From: UBA2279 sp034399355
Lineage (GTDB): Bacteria > Actinomycetota > Coriobacteriia > Anaerosomatales > Anaerosomataceae
Direction of reading: 5' to 3'
DNA length: 18,610 nucleotides
Assembly: GCA_034399355.1 (NCBI GenBank)
Contig: JAXMMT010000048.1
Location: 1-18,610 of the forward strand
Position 1 is the stretch's first letter. Each line of letters opens with the position of its first letter. Shown here in pieces: positions 18,082 through 18,610 of this stretch. The notes beneath the pieces are model-generated. The model ran no database searches. It was not told where the DNA came from and saw nothing but the letters and a program-made list of their open reading frames with translations. The translations under genes were made by a program, and so were the position numbers.

Positions 18082-18158
18082 TTAAGTGGCCCCGCCCGCT
18101 CCGCGATCAAGCACAAGGAGTCGACTGCTCGCTCCGGTTAGACTTCAGAGGAGCGGAC

Positions 18159-18223
18159 GGGGGCCGGCGATGCCCCCACAGTACTCGTCCGACGGTCCGG
18201 CGGCACTGCGAAAGGCGTCGGAC
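18159..18223. repeat. Two strong hairpins between IS110 and the DUF3024 gene
   Basis: GGGGGC-CGGCGAT-GCCCCC (18159-18177) and GTCCGACG-N21-CGTCGGAC (18187-18194 with 18216-18223) are perfect inverted repeats. Neither is followed by a T-run. They could be structured 3' ends of the DUF3024 mRNA, an insertion hotspot for the IS, or part of the element's RNA if the true end lies further right. Confidence 0.6.
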
Positions 18224-18246
18224 TCAGATTGAATGTTAGGAACCAC

Positions 18247-18591
18247 CTAGCCGAAGAAGCACCCGTACGTGTCCCGCTCGACGTGGCGCACCAATGGATT
18301 GAGCTTGCGTGCGGGAGCTGCAGGTTCGTAGCGATGCCAGTTGCCGTCCGACCGCAGCCAGTACAGGTTCCACTCACCCCGTGACCGGTAGTAGCGGAAC
18401 TTGGCGAATGGTTCGCGAATCTGGAGAGCCGGATTGGGCAAGTGGGGTCGATCCTCGAAGAGGATGACGCTGTGACGATCGACCAGGTAGTCGATTCGTA
18501 TCTGGTCACGGTGTTGCTCCGGCACGCGATGCGAGCACAGACCGTGGAGCGCCCCGTCGATTGCCTCGAGTTCCGCCTCCGAGAAGGACAT
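18247..18591 (-). CDS. DUF3024 family protein
   Basis: This is a complete 114-residue protein that I recognise as DUF3024-like by its pattern: an N-terminal helix with SEAELEAIDGALHGLC (4-19), HRVPEQHRDQIRIDY (21-35), SVILFEDRPHL (41-51), AKFRYYRSRGEWNLYWLRSD (63-82), WHRYEP (85-90) and the terminal RDTYGCFFG. No biochemical function is known for the family, which often occurs as a solitary gene in accessory DNA. GGAG lies about six bases before the ATG. The gene begins 19 bp from the window edge and is followed, same strand, by hairpins and the IS element. Confidence 0.85.
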   Translation of the reverse strand: MSFSEAELEAIDGALHGLCSHRVPEQHRDQIRIDYLVDRHSVILFEDRPHLPNPALQIREPFAKFRYYRSRGEWNLYWLRSDGNWHRYEPAAPARKLNPLVRHVERDTYGCFFG

Positions 18592-18610
18592 CCTCGCTCC
18601 GATTCCGTGT

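Larger units (their letters stand above)
16521..18087 (-). mobile_element. IS110-family insertion sequence (ends approximate)
   Basis: An IS110-type transposase gene fills most of this segment. There are no long terminal inverted repeats, as expected for IS110. The proposed ends are the shared TTAAGT at 16521-16526 and 18082-18087, which would make an element of about 1.56 kb with a short 3' and a longer 5' non-coding end. A six-base match may be chance, and the 5' end could instead reach to about 18240. AAGAGGGG (17983-17990) and its inverse CCCCTCTT (16530-16537) are found near the two ends. Confidence 0.6.

Overview
The window is high-GC bacterial DNA. Coding is dense, operons overlap tightly, and most starts carry good Shine-Dalgarno sites. 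The gene content (a TupABC tungstate transporter, an ECF-type metal transporter, PssA-like lipid chemistry, IS110) fits an actinobacterial-type organism, possibly an anaerobe or facultative anaerobe of the Coriobacteriia kind. There is no rRNA or marker gene here, so that placement is an inference with low confidence.

Region 1 (1-3122, minus strand) is a tungstate uptake operon, tupA-tupB-tupC, with tupC cut by the window edge and a LysR regulator gene just upstream. Between lysR and tupA lies a good sigma70-type promoter. It is followed by a leader whose 3' half closely matches the molybdenum/tungsten cofactor (Moco/Tuco) riboswitch, and whose closing stem would cover the tupA ribosome binding site.

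Region 2 (3200-6231, plus strand) is a four-gene metal operon: a Fur-family regulator, then CbiM-, CbiQ- and CbiO-like ECF transporter subunits with touching or overlapping ends. A near-perfect Fur-type box and a LysR-type T-N11-A palindrome stand in front of it. Two of the transporter proteins carry histidine-rich tails or loops.

Region 3 (6271-10233, minus strand) holds carB (carbamoyl-phosphate synthase large subunit) without carA, flanked by two small membrane proteins. A decayed fragment of a YefM-type antitoxin lies just upstream of carB.

Region 4 (10416-12993, minus strand) is a translationally coupled three-gene set: a LicC-like nucleotidyltransferase, a HisC/CobD-like PLP enzyme and a PssA-like CDP-alcohol phosphatidyltransferase. 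Together they look like a small pathway that makes an activated phospho-headgroup and attaches it to a lipid. The substrate is unknown. This is the best candidate for an undescribed pathway here.

Region 5 (12994-15619) holds a monofunctional haem catalase preceded by several inverted repeats, including a possible MerR-type promoter, and then a convergent gene for an unknown membrane-anchored or exported protein.

Region 6 (15827-18591, minus strand) is accessory DNA: a ParE/RelE-type toxin with a Phd/YefM-type antitoxin, an IS110-family element whose upstream non-coding end may encode a bridge RNA, and a DUF3024 gene. No tRNA, rRNA or CRISPR array was seen.
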